From the NCBI GenBank assembly GCA_003152795.1, contig PMBA01000385.1, positions 1-23,794 on the forward strand: a stretch of 23,794 nucleotides of DNA. Direction: 5' to 3'. A program made the position numbers and the translations under genes. The notes beneath the pieces are model-generated. The model saw only the letters and a program-made list of their open reading frames with translations. It was not told the DNA's origin and did not search any database. Positions within the stretch are counted from its first letter, which is position 1. Each line of letters begins with the position of its first letter. Shown piece after piece: positions 1-8,901 of the stretch. The stretch is from Acidobacteriaceae bacterium. GTDB lineage: Bacteria; Acidobacteriota; Terriglobia; Terriglobales; Acidobacteriaceae.

Positions 1-6
1 GCACAA

Positions 7-3000
7 ATGGCAAGATGGCCGGCACTTGTAGGCTTGTTGTTCGTTTCGTTGGTGGCGGTCCACGCGCAGTTGAATGAAGGCATCATTGCCGGAGCGGTGA
101 CCGATGCCACCGGCGCAGCCGTTGCCGGCGCCAGCGTAAAGATCACCAACCTTCAGACCGGATCGGTCGATGAAACCAAAACCGACAACATTGGCTACTA
201 TCGCGTTTTGCATCTCCAGATTGGCGCTTACCAGATCCGGATCGAAGCCCCAGGTTTCAAGGCAACCTTGCTGGACAGCGTCCCGGTCAACGTGGGCACC
301 ACGTCACGCGCCGACGCCAGATTGCAACTGGGCGCGGCACGCGAGACGGTCGAGGTCACCGAGGGCGAAACGCTGGTGCAAACTGAAGAGGCGCGGCTGT
401 CGAACACGATCACGCACGAGGAGATCGACAACCTCCCGCTGAACGGCAGGCAGATTTATCAATTGGTATCGCTGGAGCCGGGCGTGACCCAGACCAACGC
501 ACCAGTTATCTCCAACGTGCCTTCGCCCACTTCATCGGTAACCTTCGATTTCGGATACGTCGCCAACGGCTCTACGCCTCGCGGCAACAACTTTGTCCTC
601 GACGGCAATTCGAATAACAACGAATGGCTGGGCGGAACTCCGCTCATCTACCCGTCGCTCGACGCGATCCAGGAGTTACAGGTTCAGACCCTGAATTTCT
701 CCGCCGAGTACGGCCGCAACAACGGTACGGTCGTCAATGTCGCCACCAAGTCCGGCAGCAACCGTCTCCACGGCTCGCTGTTCTACACCGGAAGAAATAC
801 GGCGTTGGATGCGCGCAACTACTTTGACCAGGCAGAGAAGACACCGCTCCACCAGAATCAGTTCGGCGGGTCGCTCGGTGGCCCGATCATAAAGGACAAG
901 ACATTCTTCTTTGTGGATTACGAAGGATCGCGTCTCAAGGCCGGCCAACCGGCGACCTTCTTCACCGAAACGCCCGCGTTCCGTCAATCCGTCATTACCG
1001 GCAGCCCTGACAGCGTGGCGGCGATGTTCTACCAGGATTTTCCCGGCCCCGCCTGTGTCGTGAACATAGACGCCAACTACTGCCTCGCGAGCTCGTCTCA
1101 GGTCGAGCCCAACCAGGCTGACCAATACCTGGTTCGCGTGGACCAGCATCTGGGCGCGCATGACCAGTTTTACGGGCGCTGGGTGAATACACTGGCAAAC
1201 GGCGATGTCGCCAGCCAGGAACTGTTGGGCGCTGGAACCCGCGGTTTTAAAGCGCCCTTCGACGGCTTCTTTGCCGATCTCAGTCTGGGAGAAAGCCACA
1301 CTTTCTCCCCCCATACCCTGAACGATCTACGCGTCGCCTACTCGCGCAACAACAGCCACGTCGGTTTCCAGTTGCCCCCCAACACCTTGAGCGGCGCCGC
1401 GCTGCAGAGTGCCGGCCTGCCACCCGATTCATTTGGACAACTGGTGTTTGACGACGGCGTAGTACCGATGGGCGGCGAAGTTTACATTCCTCGCAAGTTT
1501 ATCTTCAACACTTATGCTCTCACCGACACTCTCACTCACATCGTCGGCCGGCACGCACTGAAGTTTGGCTTTCAGGTACGGCATATCCAGGAAAACAGCG
1601 ACTATCAGCTCACCTCAAAACCGTTCTTCGAATTCTCCAGCATCTTTGCGTTTGCCGCGGACGCGCCCTATCTGGAGGCAGCCCTCATCAACCGCAACAA
1701 CTGCACGGGTACGCCATCGCCAACCTGTGGCCAATTCACCGACACACCCCGCCATTTCCGCTGGACCCAGTATGCCGGGTTCGCCCAGGATGACTGGAAA
1801 GTCAGTTCGCGGATCACCATGAACCTCGGACTGCGCTACGAGCTCTTCGGATCTCCCACCGAAACCAATGGGATTCTTTCCAACATCATTCTGGGTTCGG
1901 GAAGCAATTTGTCGCAGCAGATCGCAAACGCCAGCGTCGGCCGCGTGTCCAAGATGTGGAACACCAACAAGAAAAACTTTGCGCCCCGAATCGGAGTGTC
2001 CTGGGATCCCAGAGGAAAGGGCGACATGGTGGTGCGCAGTGGATTCAGCATCGCCTACAACGAGCCTTACTCCAACCTTTACACCAATGCATCCCGGCTC
2101 GATCCTCCTGACGCCATCACCACCTTCGTTGAGCCTATCTTTGGCATAGGGTCTTCCCTGCCTTATCAGTTCCCCTTTGTTCCCAGCCCCGATTTTGCAG
2201 GTCCCACCCTTCCCAACGGAGGGATCGGTCCGGCCATTAATAACGTCGCAATCACTCCCAGCGGAGTAGCACCCAATCTCCGCACCGCCTACTCCCTGCA
2301 GTGGTTCTTCGGCATTCAGCGAGAGTTCCTGCACGATTTCGCGCTTAGCATCAACTACGTAGGAACGCGCGGAGTCGGTGGATACACGCGGGAAGACAAC
2401 AACCGGTTTGACGGAGACATCTGTCAGAATCTTGAGACCAACTGCGATCTGGTTAACAATCGTCTGAACCCGGGCTGGGGACAGCTTACCTACGTCGCCA
2501 ACGAGAGCCAGTCGATTTACCACGGCATGAACGCTCAGCTTCGCAAGACTTACAGCCACGGGCTTATGTTCTCCGCGAACTACACCTGGGGAAAGGTCCT
2601 CGACAATGTCACCGAGGGCGGGTTGGGCGATTACACCAATGCCAACGGATATGGCGGCTTGTACAGCGGAGTGCAAGACATCCAGAATCAGCGCGGCGAT
2701 CGCGGCCCTTCGGAGTTCGACGCGACGCATCGCTTTGCGCTTTCGGCACTCTGGACCTTGCCTTCTCCAAAATCCAATGGCGTCGCCAGAAATGTTCTGG
2801 GCGGCTGGAAGTTGAATTCGATTGTCAGCCTGCAGTCCGGGCGTCCTTTTGATGTGTATTGCGGTCTGGCGTGGTTCAGCGGCTGCGACTTCAACCAGGA
2901 TGGCCTGAATTATGATCGTCCAAACCGTCCCGCTGGCATCAAGACCAGCGGGTTCACCAACCAGCAGTTCGTCAACGGTCTTTTCGGCGACCCGACTCCC

Positions 3001-3372
3001 ACCTACTCGGCAACGTTCGACAGCAGGACTTCTCAGGCCAGCCAGGTTTTCTGCCCCAATGGCCTCAACTCAATCCTCGATACGCTTTTCCTGGACCCCA
3101 CGCTGACGCCATGTCTGCCCGTCGGCACTAACGGCAATCTGGGCCGGAACTCGTTTCGCGGTCCCGCGTTCAAAGACGTCGATCTGTCGCTCTTCAAAGA
3201 TATTAACGCTGGCGACCGGGTCACAGTGCAGTTCCAGGCTGAGGCCTTCAACCTGTTGAACCGCGTCAATCTCTACAATCCGGTTGGCGACATGGGAAGT
3301 CCGCAGTTTGGCAAGTCCAACACGGCGTTCGGCCCACGGCGGATTCAGTTGGGACTCAAAGTGCTTTTCTAG
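7..3372 (+). CDS. Oar-like TonB-dependent receptor with carboxypeptidase-regulatory N-domain
   Basis: Predicted outer-membrane receptor of 1121 aa, probably for energised uptake or binding of a large substrate. Residues 1-20 form a signal peptide ending in a VHAQ-type cleavage site. Residues about 23-110 are a carboxypeptidase-regulatory-like (CarboxypepD_reg) beta-sandwich (IAGAVTDATGAAVAGASV). About 125-240 resemble a TonB plug, including NLPLNGRQ and a conserved FVLDGNSNN stretch. The rest is beta-barrel rich in aromatic strand ends, and the protein ends in Phe (LGLKVLF), the usual outer-membrane C-terminal signal. The length fits Acidobacteria Oar/TonB receptors. The start lies 6 nt from the window edge and the frame is open upstream, so the true start may lie outside. 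A hairpin terminator follows, separating it from the amidase unit. The substrate cannot be read from sequence; the family call is firm. Confidence 0.9.
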   Translation: MARWPALVGLLFVSLVAVHAQLNEGIIAGAVTDATGAAVAGASVKITNLQTGSVDETKTDNIGYYRVLHLQIGAYQIRIEAPGFKATLLDSVPVNVGTTSRADARLQLGAARETVEVTEGETLVQTEEARLSNTITHEEIDNLPLNGRQIYQLVSLEPGVTQTNAPVISNVPSPTSSVTFDFGYVANGSTPRGNNFVLDGNSNNNEWLGGTPLIYPSLDAIQELQVQTLNFSAEYGRNNGTVVNVATKSGSNRLHGSLFYTGRNTALDARNYFDQAEKTPLHQNQFGGSLGGPIIKDKTFFFVDYEGSRLKAGQPATFFTETPAFRQSVITGSPDSVAAMFYQDFPGPACVVNIDANYCLASSSQVEPNQADQYLVRVDQHLGAHDQFYGRWVNTLANGDVASQELLGAGTRGFKAPFDGFFADLSLGESHTFSPHTLNDLRVAYSRNNSHVGFQLPPNTLSGAALQSAGLPPDSFGQLVFDDGVVPMGGEVYIPRKFIFNTYALTDTLTHIVGRHALKFGFQVRHIQENSDYQLTSKPFFEFSSIFAFAADAPYLEAALINRNNCTGTPSPTCGQFTDTPRHFRWTQYAGFAQDDWKVSSRITMNLGLRYELFGSPTETNGILSNIILGSGSNLSQQIANASVGRVSKMWNTNKKNFAPRIGVSWDPRGKGDMVVRSGFSIAYNEPYSNLYTNASRLDPPDAITTFVEPIFGIGSSLPYQFPFVPSPDFAGPTLPNGGIGPAINNVAITPSGVAPNLRTAYSLQWFFGIQREFLHDFALSINYVGTRGVGGYTREDNNRFDGDICQNLETNCDLVNNRLNPGWGQLTYVANESQSIYHGMNAQLRKTYSHGLMFSANYTWGKVLDNVTEGGLGDYTNANGYGGLYSGVQDIQNQRGDRGPSEFDATHRFALSALWTLPSPKSNGVARNVLGGWKLNSIVSLQSGRPFDVYCGLAWFSGCDFNQDGLNYDRPNRPAGIKTSGFTNQQFVNGLFGDPTPTYSATFDSRTSQASQVFCPNGLNSILDTLFLDPTLTPCLPVGTNGNLGRNSFRGPAFKDVDLSLFKDINAGDRVTVQFQAEAFNLLNRVNLYNPVGDMGSPQFGKSNTAFGPRRIQLGLKVLF

Positions 3373-3378
3373 CGCGAG

Positions 3379-3413
3379 TGCGGGGCTGCGGGCGGCCCCG
3401 CATTTCTTGGTTT
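3379..3413 (+). terminator. Rho-independent terminator after the first receptor
   Basis: Perfect 8-bp GC-rich stem (TGCGGGGC at 3379-3386, GCCCCGCA at 3395-3402) with an 8-nt loop, starting 7 nt after the receptor stop codon. A T-rich tract (TTTCTTGGTTT) follows. Position and shape fit an intrinsic terminator on the + strand. The T tract is interrupted, so efficiency is uncertain. Confidence 0.7.
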
Positions 3414-3447
3414 CTGATTTCCTTGCCGAAAAATCCGGGGAGGTTCC

Positions 3448-3729
3448 GTGCCAACGAACATGCTCGTCCGTTTACTGACCCGAAGGACTTGGGTGAAGCG
3501 CAGCGGCATGGGCGTTGCCGCTGTCCTGTTCGCCCCGGCGCTGCCCGCCCAGGAACCACCGCCGGGCGCAGCGATTCGGTGCCTGGCGACCGTCACTGGT
3601 ACGGACCTGAGCGACCCGTGGCTCGAACCAACCGCTGGACTCGTCGGAATTATTGTGGCTGATTCCAAAGCGCTGCGCGCTCTGGATTTGGGCCCGATCG
3701 AACCTGCCACCTGCTTCAAGGCCGACTGA
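3448..3729 (+). CDS. Small Tat-signal protein with GatC/AtzG-like C-terminus
   Basis: A 93-aa protein starting at GTG after GGGGAGG (3437-3443); an ATG at 3460 is an alternative. Residues 11-17 (TRRTWVK) match the twin-arginine motif and are followed by a hydrophobic stretch ending ALPAQ, so it looks Tat-exported. The last 30 residues (AGLVGIIVADSKALRALDL, then PIEPATCF) resemble from memory the end of AtzG/DUF4089-type GatC-like proteins, small partners that stabilise amidases such as AtzE. It ends 7 nt before the amidase start, so co-translation is likely. Odd points are the export signal on a GatC-like partner and the loss of most of the usual helical N-terminal part. It could instead be a remnant or an unrelated secreted peptide. 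The gene is plausible; the family link is tentative. Confidence 0.5.
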   Translation: MPTNMLVRLLTRRTWVKRSGMGVAAVLFAPALPAQEPPPGAAIRCLATVTGTDLSDPWLEPTAGLVGIIVADSKALRALDLGPIEPATCFKAD

Positions 3730-3736
3730 GCTTGCC

Positions 3737-5158
3737 ATGCCTGAAGACCTGATCTCCCGACCCATCACCGAGCTCGCCCCACTCCTCCAGAGCAAGCAAA
3801 TCTCTCCGGTGGAACTCTTCGACGAAGTCTTGAACAGAATCCACCAGCTCCAGCCCAAGCTGAACAGCTTCATCACCGTCACCGAAGCGGAAGGCCGGAA
3901 AGCCGCTACCGAAGCTGAAGCTGAAATACGCAACGGGCGCTATCGAGGCCCACTCCACGGCATACCAATTTCAATCAAGGATCTGTTTGCTACTCGCGGC
4001 GTGCGCACCACGGCAGGTTCCAAGGTGCTGGGTAAGTGGGTGCCGGATTACGACGCCACGGCAGTCACGCGTCTGCTTCAGGCCGGCATGGTAATGGTCG
4101 GGAAGGCCAACATGCACGAGTTCGCCTATGGCGTGACCAACAACAACCGGCACTACGGTCCGGCTCGCAATCCGCGCGACCAGACCCGTGTACCGGGCGG
4201 TTCCAGCGGCGGGTCGGCGGCTGCCGTGGCAAGTTCGCAGTGCACGGCCTCGCTGGGGTCCGATACCGGCGGCTCGATCCGCATCCCGTCGGCAGCGTGC
4301 GGCACCGTGGGCCTGAAGCCGACCTACGGCCGCGTCAGCCGCTTTGGCGCGATTCCTCTGGCATGGTCCCTGGATCACGTGGGGCCGATTACCAAAACTG
4401 TAGAAGATGCCGCGATCATCCTGAGCGCAATCGCCGGACCAGACCCGAACGACCCAACTGCGAGTTCAAGAGCGGTACCGGATTATCGCAAGGAAATAAA
4501 ACTGGCGAACGGCATTCGAGGATTGCGCCTCGGTATCCCCCGCCAGTATTTCTTTGACCACGTCGATCCGGAAATCCGCGCAGCGGTCGACAAGGCGATT
4601 CGCGAACTCGAGAGCCTGGGCGCCTTAACTGTTGCAGTGGACATTCCAAATCTGGAAAACTGCGCCGCCATGGAGGCCCACATCACGCTGGTTGAGGCGA
4701 CTTCGTATCACGAGCCCTACTTGAAGCGGCAGCCAGACGATTACAGTCCGGAAGTGCGGACCAATCTTGAGGCTGGCCGCTATCTGCTGGGCACTGACTA
4801 CGTCAAGAGCCAACGTGCCCGCACGCTCTTACTGCGCAACTTCAATGAGGCTTTCCAGCATGTGGATGCGATTGTCTCTCCTACCCTGCCCGCTTTTCCG
4901 CCACCGGTTGGTGAAGAATGGGTCCAATCGGGAGACCTGCGCGAGAATGTCATTGACGCGTTTCTGCGCTTCAACATTCCATATGACCTGACCGGCTTCC
5001 CGGCGATCTCCATCCCTTGCGGTTTCGGATCGACTGGATTACCCATCGGACTCCAGATAGCAGGAAAGGCATTCGATGAAACTACGGTGTTGAGAATTGC
5101 GCATGCCTATGAACAGGCAACGAGCTGGCATCGGCTGCGCTACGCCTTGCCGGCTTAA
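3737..5158 (+). CDS. Amidase-signature family hydrolase (GatA/AtzE-like)
   Basis: A 473-aa amidase-signature enzyme that hydrolyses an amide bond by a Ser-cisSer-Lys triad. All three residues are visible: Lys81 in PISIKDLF, cis-Ser156 in PGGSSGGSAAA and nucleophile Ser180 in SDTGGSIRIPSA, with the same spacings (75 and 24) as in GatA. The longest frame begins at 3653, but the N-terminus MPEDLISRPITEL at 3737 is family-like and does not overlap the preceding gene, so I chose it. No signal peptide is seen. It sits 7 nt behind a small GatC/AtzG-like ORF, suggesting a two-subunit amidase. No GatB lies in the window and a tRNA-transamidation role is unlikely in this setting. The substrate is unknown; a ureido or acyl-amide compound is possible. 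The family call is strong, the function weak. Confidence 0.88.
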   Translation: MPEDLISRPITELAPLLQSKQISPVELFDEVLNRIHQLQPKLNSFITVTEAEGRKAATEAEAEIRNGRYRGPLHGIPISIKDLFATRGVRTTAGSKVLGKWVPDYDATAVTRLLQAGMVMVGKANMHEFAYGVTNNNRHYGPARNPRDQTRVPGGSSGGSAAAVASSQCTASLGSDTGGSIRIPSAACGTVGLKPTYGRVSRFGAIPLAWSLDHVGPITKTVEDAAIILSAIAGPDPNDPTASSRAVPDYRKEIKLANGIRGLRLGIPRQYFFDHVDPEIRAAVDKAIRELESLGALTVAVDIPNLENCAAMEAHITLVEATSYHEPYLKRQPDDYSPEVRTNLEAGRYLLGTDYVKSQRARTLLLRNFNEAFQHVDAIVSPTLPAFPPPVGEEWVQSGDLRENVIDAFLRFNIPYDLTGFPAISIPCGFGSTGLPIGLQIAGKAFDETTVLRIAHAYEQATSWHRLRYALPA

Positions 5159-5278
5159 TCTGCCGCTGCGGCTCCCTAGCTGCGAAGCTGGCACCCCTGT
5201 ATCCTGGGCAACCTGGTTGGACTGGGTGCTTGCTCTATGAGAAGATGCCTAGAACAGTCGGGGTTTTAGTCCGGATTC

Positions 5279-7135
5279 ATGTCAACCTTCCTTTCTCGTC
5301 CATGGATTCGAAATATCTGCCGGGGAACAGCAAGTAGAGCTCTTCTCATCGCGTTGTTAATTTCGGCCATCACTGCGGCGCAGAATCCGGAACACCGCGA
5401 TGCCCGAGATCAACAAAGCGGCATGAGCACTGGCGCTGCTCACGCACCGGTGAAAGACGCTCTCTCCCGCCCGATCACAGCAGGCGGGTTCGTCGATGGC
5501 GCCCCTGTCATTTTTTCCGATATCACTCGACCATCCGGTCTAGACAAGTTCCACCACCGGTCCGGAACTCCCGAAAAAAGCACAATCCTGGAAACACCCG
5601 GCTCAGGAGTGGCGCTGATTGATTACGATAATGACGGATGGCTCGACATCTACTTGTTGAACGGGTCAACGTTCCCTGCATTGAAGGGCAATGAAACTCC
5701 GCCGCACGCCATGCTCCTGCACAATAATCACGACGGAACCTTTACCGATGTTACAGAAAAGGCCGGCGTGGCCAATGAACGCTGGGGCTTCGGCGTTGCC
5801 GTTGCGGACTACGACAACGATGGCTGGCCAGACATTTACGTTTCCAACTTCGGCAAGAACCGCCTTTACCATAACAACCACGATGGTACTTTCACGGATA
5901 TTGCACAAAGGGCAGGTGTCACCTTGGGAGGTTGGTCGACCGGCGCGACCTGGGGCGACTACGACCACGACGGATTCCTCGATCTGTTCGTTCCGGGCTA
6001 CGTGAAGTTTGACCCGGATAACCCACCCATTGCCGGCAAAGGAGGAATTCCGCCCGGCTTTTGCCAGTTTCGCGGTATCGACGTGATGTGCGGTCCGCGC
6101 GGCTTGCCGGGAGAAGGCGACCACCTCTTTCACAATAATGGCGATGGAACTTTTACCGACGTGAGTGTGAAGGCAGGCGTCTCCGATCCACGAGGTTATT
6201 ATGGCCTCGCCTCGGTATTCGTGGATGTGGATGACGATGGCTGGATCGATCTATTGGTTGCCAACGATTCAGTTCCCAAGTATCTCTACCGCAATAAGCA
6301 TGACGGCACGTTCGACGACATCAGTTATCTCTCGGGCTTTGCTTTGAACGATGAAGGACGCGAGCAAGCGGCTATGGGCATCGCCGTAGGCGATTACAAC
6401 CGCGATGGGCGAGTCGATTTTCACATCAGCAATTTTTCCGACGACTACAACACTCTTTATCGCAATGACGGAGACGCCAGTTTTTCTGACGTTAGTTTCG
6501 CGGCTGGCATTGGCAATGCGACAATACCATTCCTGGGTTGGGGAACGGGGTTTCTTGACTACGACAATGACGGCCTGCTCGATATATTCGTCGCTAATGG
6601 ACACGTTTATCCCGGCGTCGATAAGCAGGATTGGGGCACGACGTTTGCGCAGCGTCCGCTTTTGTTCCGCAACTTGAACGGGACAAAGTTTGAGGAGGTT
6701 CCCGCGGCGACCGGCAGCGGGTTGGCCGTCGTCGTTTCCGCGCGTGGCGCGGCGTTCGGCGATCTGTTCAACGACGGACACATCGATGTGGTGCTCAACA
6801 CCATCGACTCGACACCGGTGTTGCTGCGCAATGTCTTCGACAACTCCAACCACTGGCTGGGTCTTCGCCTGGTTGGAGGTCCGAAAAGTCCGCGTGATGC
6901 CATCGGCGCCAAAGCGTTTGTTACGACAGGTGCGATCCGACAGCGCAGTGACGTTTTCAGTGGCGGCAGTTATGCTTCCAGTTCCGATCCGCGGTTGCAC
7001 TTCGGTCTGGGTGCCGCAACCAAAGTCGACAAACTTGAGATTCAGTGGCCGAGCGGAACGAAGGAAGAAATCCGAATCCCATCGGTGGACCGGATGTTTA
7101 CTGTGGTCGAAGGGAAAGGAATCGTTGAACCGTGA
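5279..7135 (+). CDS. CRTAC1-type secreted protein (VCBS/FG-GAP repeats plus ASPIC/UnbV domain)
   Basis: A 618-aa predicted exported beta-propeller protein. A basic N-terminus and hydrophobic stretch (ALLIALLISAITAAQ, about 21-35) form a signal peptide. Seven Ca-binding-type DxDxDG-like motifs start at about D115, D178, D228, D316, D372, D427 and D495, several followed by the repeat phrase HNNHDGTFTDV. Residues about 524-598 are an ASPIC/UnbV domain (NHWLGLRLVGG, then LHFGLG, then IQWPSGTKEEI). An insertion after the third repeat carries Cys262 and Cys271 (FCQFRGIDVMCGPRGLPG), possibly a disulfide loop. The stop overlaps the start of a paralogue (GTGA), so this is the first gene of a three-gene operon. 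No strong ribosome binding site is seen before the ATG. The family is common beside Acidobacteria receptors; its molecular role is not settled. Confidence 0.88.
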   Translation: MSTFLSRPWIRNICRGTASRALLIALLISAITAAQNPEHRDARDQQSGMSTGAAHAPVKDALSRPITAGGFVDGAPVIFSDITRPSGLDKFHHRSGTPEKSTILETPGSGVALIDYDNDGWLDIYLLNGSTFPALKGNETPPHAMLLHNNHDGTFTDVTEKAGVANERWGFGVAVADYDNDGWPDIYVSNFGKNRLYHNNHDGTFTDIAQRAGVTLGGWSTGATWGDYDHDGFLDLFVPGYVKFDPDNPPIAGKGGIPPGFCQFRGIDVMCGPRGLPGEGDHLFHNNGDGTFTDVSVKAGVSDPRGYYGLASVFVDVDDDGWIDLLVANDSVPKYLYRNKHDGTFDDISYLSGFALNDEGREQAAMGIAVGDYNRDGRVDFHISNFSDDYNTLYRNDGDASFSDVSFAAGIGNATIPFLGWGTGFLDYDNDGLLDIFVANGHVYPGVDKQDWGTTFAQRPLLFRNLNGTKFEEVPAATGSGLAVVVSARGAAFGDLFNDGHIDVVLNTIDSTPVLLRNVFDNSNHWLGLRLVGGPKSPRDAIGAKAFVTTGAIRQRSDVFSGGSYASSSDPRLHFGLGAATKVDKLEIQWPSGTKEEIRIPSVDRMFTVVEGKGIVEP

Positions 7136-8901
7136 CCTCGAAGCGGCCAGCGAATGGTGACTTACAGCTACACAGTGTCCGCCTGTTCGCCATTGGCGCG
7201 GTATTGCTTTGCTTGCCAACGTTGGCGCCTTCACAGGACCACTCCGCGCCGAAGGCAACGGCCGCCGCATCTTCTGCATCTTCTGAGGCATTTGTCGATA
7301 TCGCTTCCAAACTCGGCATCAACTTTCAATATCGCGCTTCGCACACTTCCAGAAAATACTTACTAGAGACGATGGGCCCAGGAGTCGCATTGTTCGACTA
7401 CGACAACGATGGCCGCCTGGATATTTTTCTGGTGAATGGTGCTCCACTCAGCGATCCCACTCTCAAAGGGACGATCCCGCAAAAGACAGGCCCGGAGTAC
7501 TGGAACCGCCTTTATCATCAGAAACGCGATGGCACCTTTGAAGACGTCACCGAGAAGGCTGGCCTGCAAGGTATCGGATACGGGATGGGAGTTGCCGTCG
7601 GCGACTACGACAATGACGGATTCGAGGATCTCTACGTAACGGCTTACGGTGGAAACCGCCTCTACCATAACAACGGGAACGGAACTTTCACGGACGTTAC
7701 TCGGAGCGCGGGGGTGGAAGGCAGCGGATGGTCCACTGGGGCAGCGTGGGTTGACCTGGACGGCGACGGCTTCCTCGACTTGGTCGTACTGCGATATCTC
7801 GATTGGGATTTTGACGACTTCTGGTGCGGCGAACACAAAGATGGTTATCGCGCCTACTGCCATCCCGACCACTTTAAGCCGATCGCTCCTCTCGTCTATC
7901 ACAACAATAAGGATGGGACTTTTACTGAGATAGCCGAGAAGGCCGGTCTCGCCAAGCCTGCAAAAGGGCTGGGCATCGCCATTTCTGACTACGATCGAGA
8001 CGGCCACATCGATCTTTTTGTCGCCAATGATTCGATGGTAGAATTTCTCTATCGCAACAAGGGAGACGGAACCTTTGAAGATATGGCCCTGGTGTCCGAA
8101 GTAGCCGTGGACGTTGACGGACGGACCTACGCCGGGATGGGCGTCGACTTTGCCGATTACAACAACGACGGCTGGCCCGACCTGGTCGTCACAGATCTTG
8201 CCAACCAACGTTATGCTCTCTACCAGAACAACGGCGATGGTTCGTTCAACTATGTGAGTCCCAACGCAGGCCTGGCGCAGATGACGCTGGCGCACTCGGG
8301 CTGGGGAGTGCGTTTTTTGGACTACGACAACGACGGCTGGAAGGATTTGCTCATCGCCCAAGGGCATGATCTCGATACCATCGAGCTGAATTTTCCTCAT
8401 TTACGTTATCGCGAGCCCATGCTCCTCGCGCGCAACACCGGCCATGGGTTTGTCGATGTGTCGGCACAATCGGGAAGTGTCTTCAGCCAGTCGTGGGTCG
8501 CGCGCGGGTTGGCTATCGGCGACTTAGACAACGACGGCTGGCTGGATGCTGTCGTGACTACCAATGACGGCCCGGTGCATGTGCTCCACAACCAGACCCA
8601 AACGCAGAATCATTGGCTCCTTTTAAAGTTGGTTGGACACACGAGCAACCGCGATGCCATCGGTGCCGAAGTCGAACTTGTTACCGCCGCAGGCTCGCAG
8701 TTTGCCACCGTTTCGACAGCCGGCAGCTATCTTTCCGCCGGCGACAAGCGCGTACACTTCGGACTGGGCAAGGAAAGCGTTGCGCGAAGAATTGAGATTC
8801 GCTGGCCCAGCGGAATCCGGCAGTCGATCAAGGACGTTGCTGCAGATCAGATCTTGCAGATCGAGGAACCGCCGCGGTTCGCGCTATCGACGAAGCCATG
8901 A
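7132..8901 (+). CDS. Second CRTAC1-type secreted protein (VCBS/FG-GAP plus ASPIC/UnbV)
   Basis: A 589-aa paralogue of the preceding gene. It starts at a GTG overlapping the upstream TGA by 4 nt (GTGA), indicating translational coupling. A signal peptide is seen at about 14-35 (SVRLFAIGAVLLCLPTLAPSQ). Seven DxDxDG-like motifs start at about D89, D158, D208, D286, D342, D397 and D464, with repeat phrases such as YHNNGNGTFTDV. The ASPIC/UnbV domain spans about 493-567 (NHWLLLKLVG, then VHFGLG, then IRWPSG). As in its neighbour, an insertion after the third motif carries two cysteines (Cys232, Cys243) but with different sequence. Its stop overlaps the next gene (ATGA). The two proteins have diverged well beyond a recent duplication. 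Likely an extracytoplasmic Ca-binding propeller for protein or glycan contact (inference). Confidence 0.88.
   Translation: MTSKRPANGDLQLHSVRLFAIGAVLLCLPTLAPSQDHSAPKATAAASSASSEAFVDIASKLGINFQYRASHTSRKYLLETMGPGVALFDYDNDGRLDIFLVNGAPLSDPTLKGTIPQKTGPEYWNRLYHQKRDGTFEDVTEKAGLQGIGYGMGVAVGDYDNDGFEDLYVTAYGGNRLYHNNGNGTFTDVTRSAGVEGSGWSTGAAWVDLDGDGFLDLVVLRYLDWDFDDFWCGEHKDGYRAYCHPDHFKPIAPLVYHNNKDGTFTEIAEKAGLAKPAKGLGIAISDYDRDGHIDLFVANDSMVEFLYRNKGDGTFEDMALVSEVAVDVDGRTYAGMGVDFADYNNDGWPDLVVTDLANQRYALYQNNGDGSFNYVSPNAGLAQMTLAHSGWGVRFLDYDNDGWKDLLIAQGHDLDTIELNFPHLRYREPMLLARNTGHGFVDVSAQSGSVFSQSWVARGLAIGDLDNDGWLDAVVTTNDGPVHVLHNQTQTQNHWLLLKLVGHTSNRDAIGAEVELVTAAGSQFATVSTAGSYLSAGDKRVHFGLGKESVARRIEIRWPSGIRQSIKDVAADQILQIEEPPRFALSTKP

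Noticed and set aside
1615..2730. 371-codon open frame antisense to the first receptor
   Set aside because: Entirely inside the receptor, with no domain-like sequence; a shadow of codon usage.
3653..3736. 28-codon N-terminal extension of the amidase
   Set aside because: It overlaps the small upstream ORF, has no ribosome binding site and does not resemble amidase N-termini; the ATG at 3737 fits better.
6269..8400. Long - strand frames (6269-7291 and 7363-8400) under the CRTAC1 genes
   Set aside because: Val/Ile/Asp-rich strings are the reverse reading of the DxDxDG repeats, not independent genes.
5279..8901. Repeated phrases in DNA of the two CRTAC1 genes, considered as a repeat array or CRISPR-like structure
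   Set aside because: The repeats are protein-level propeller motifs with variable spacing and diverged codons, not DNA repeats with spacers.
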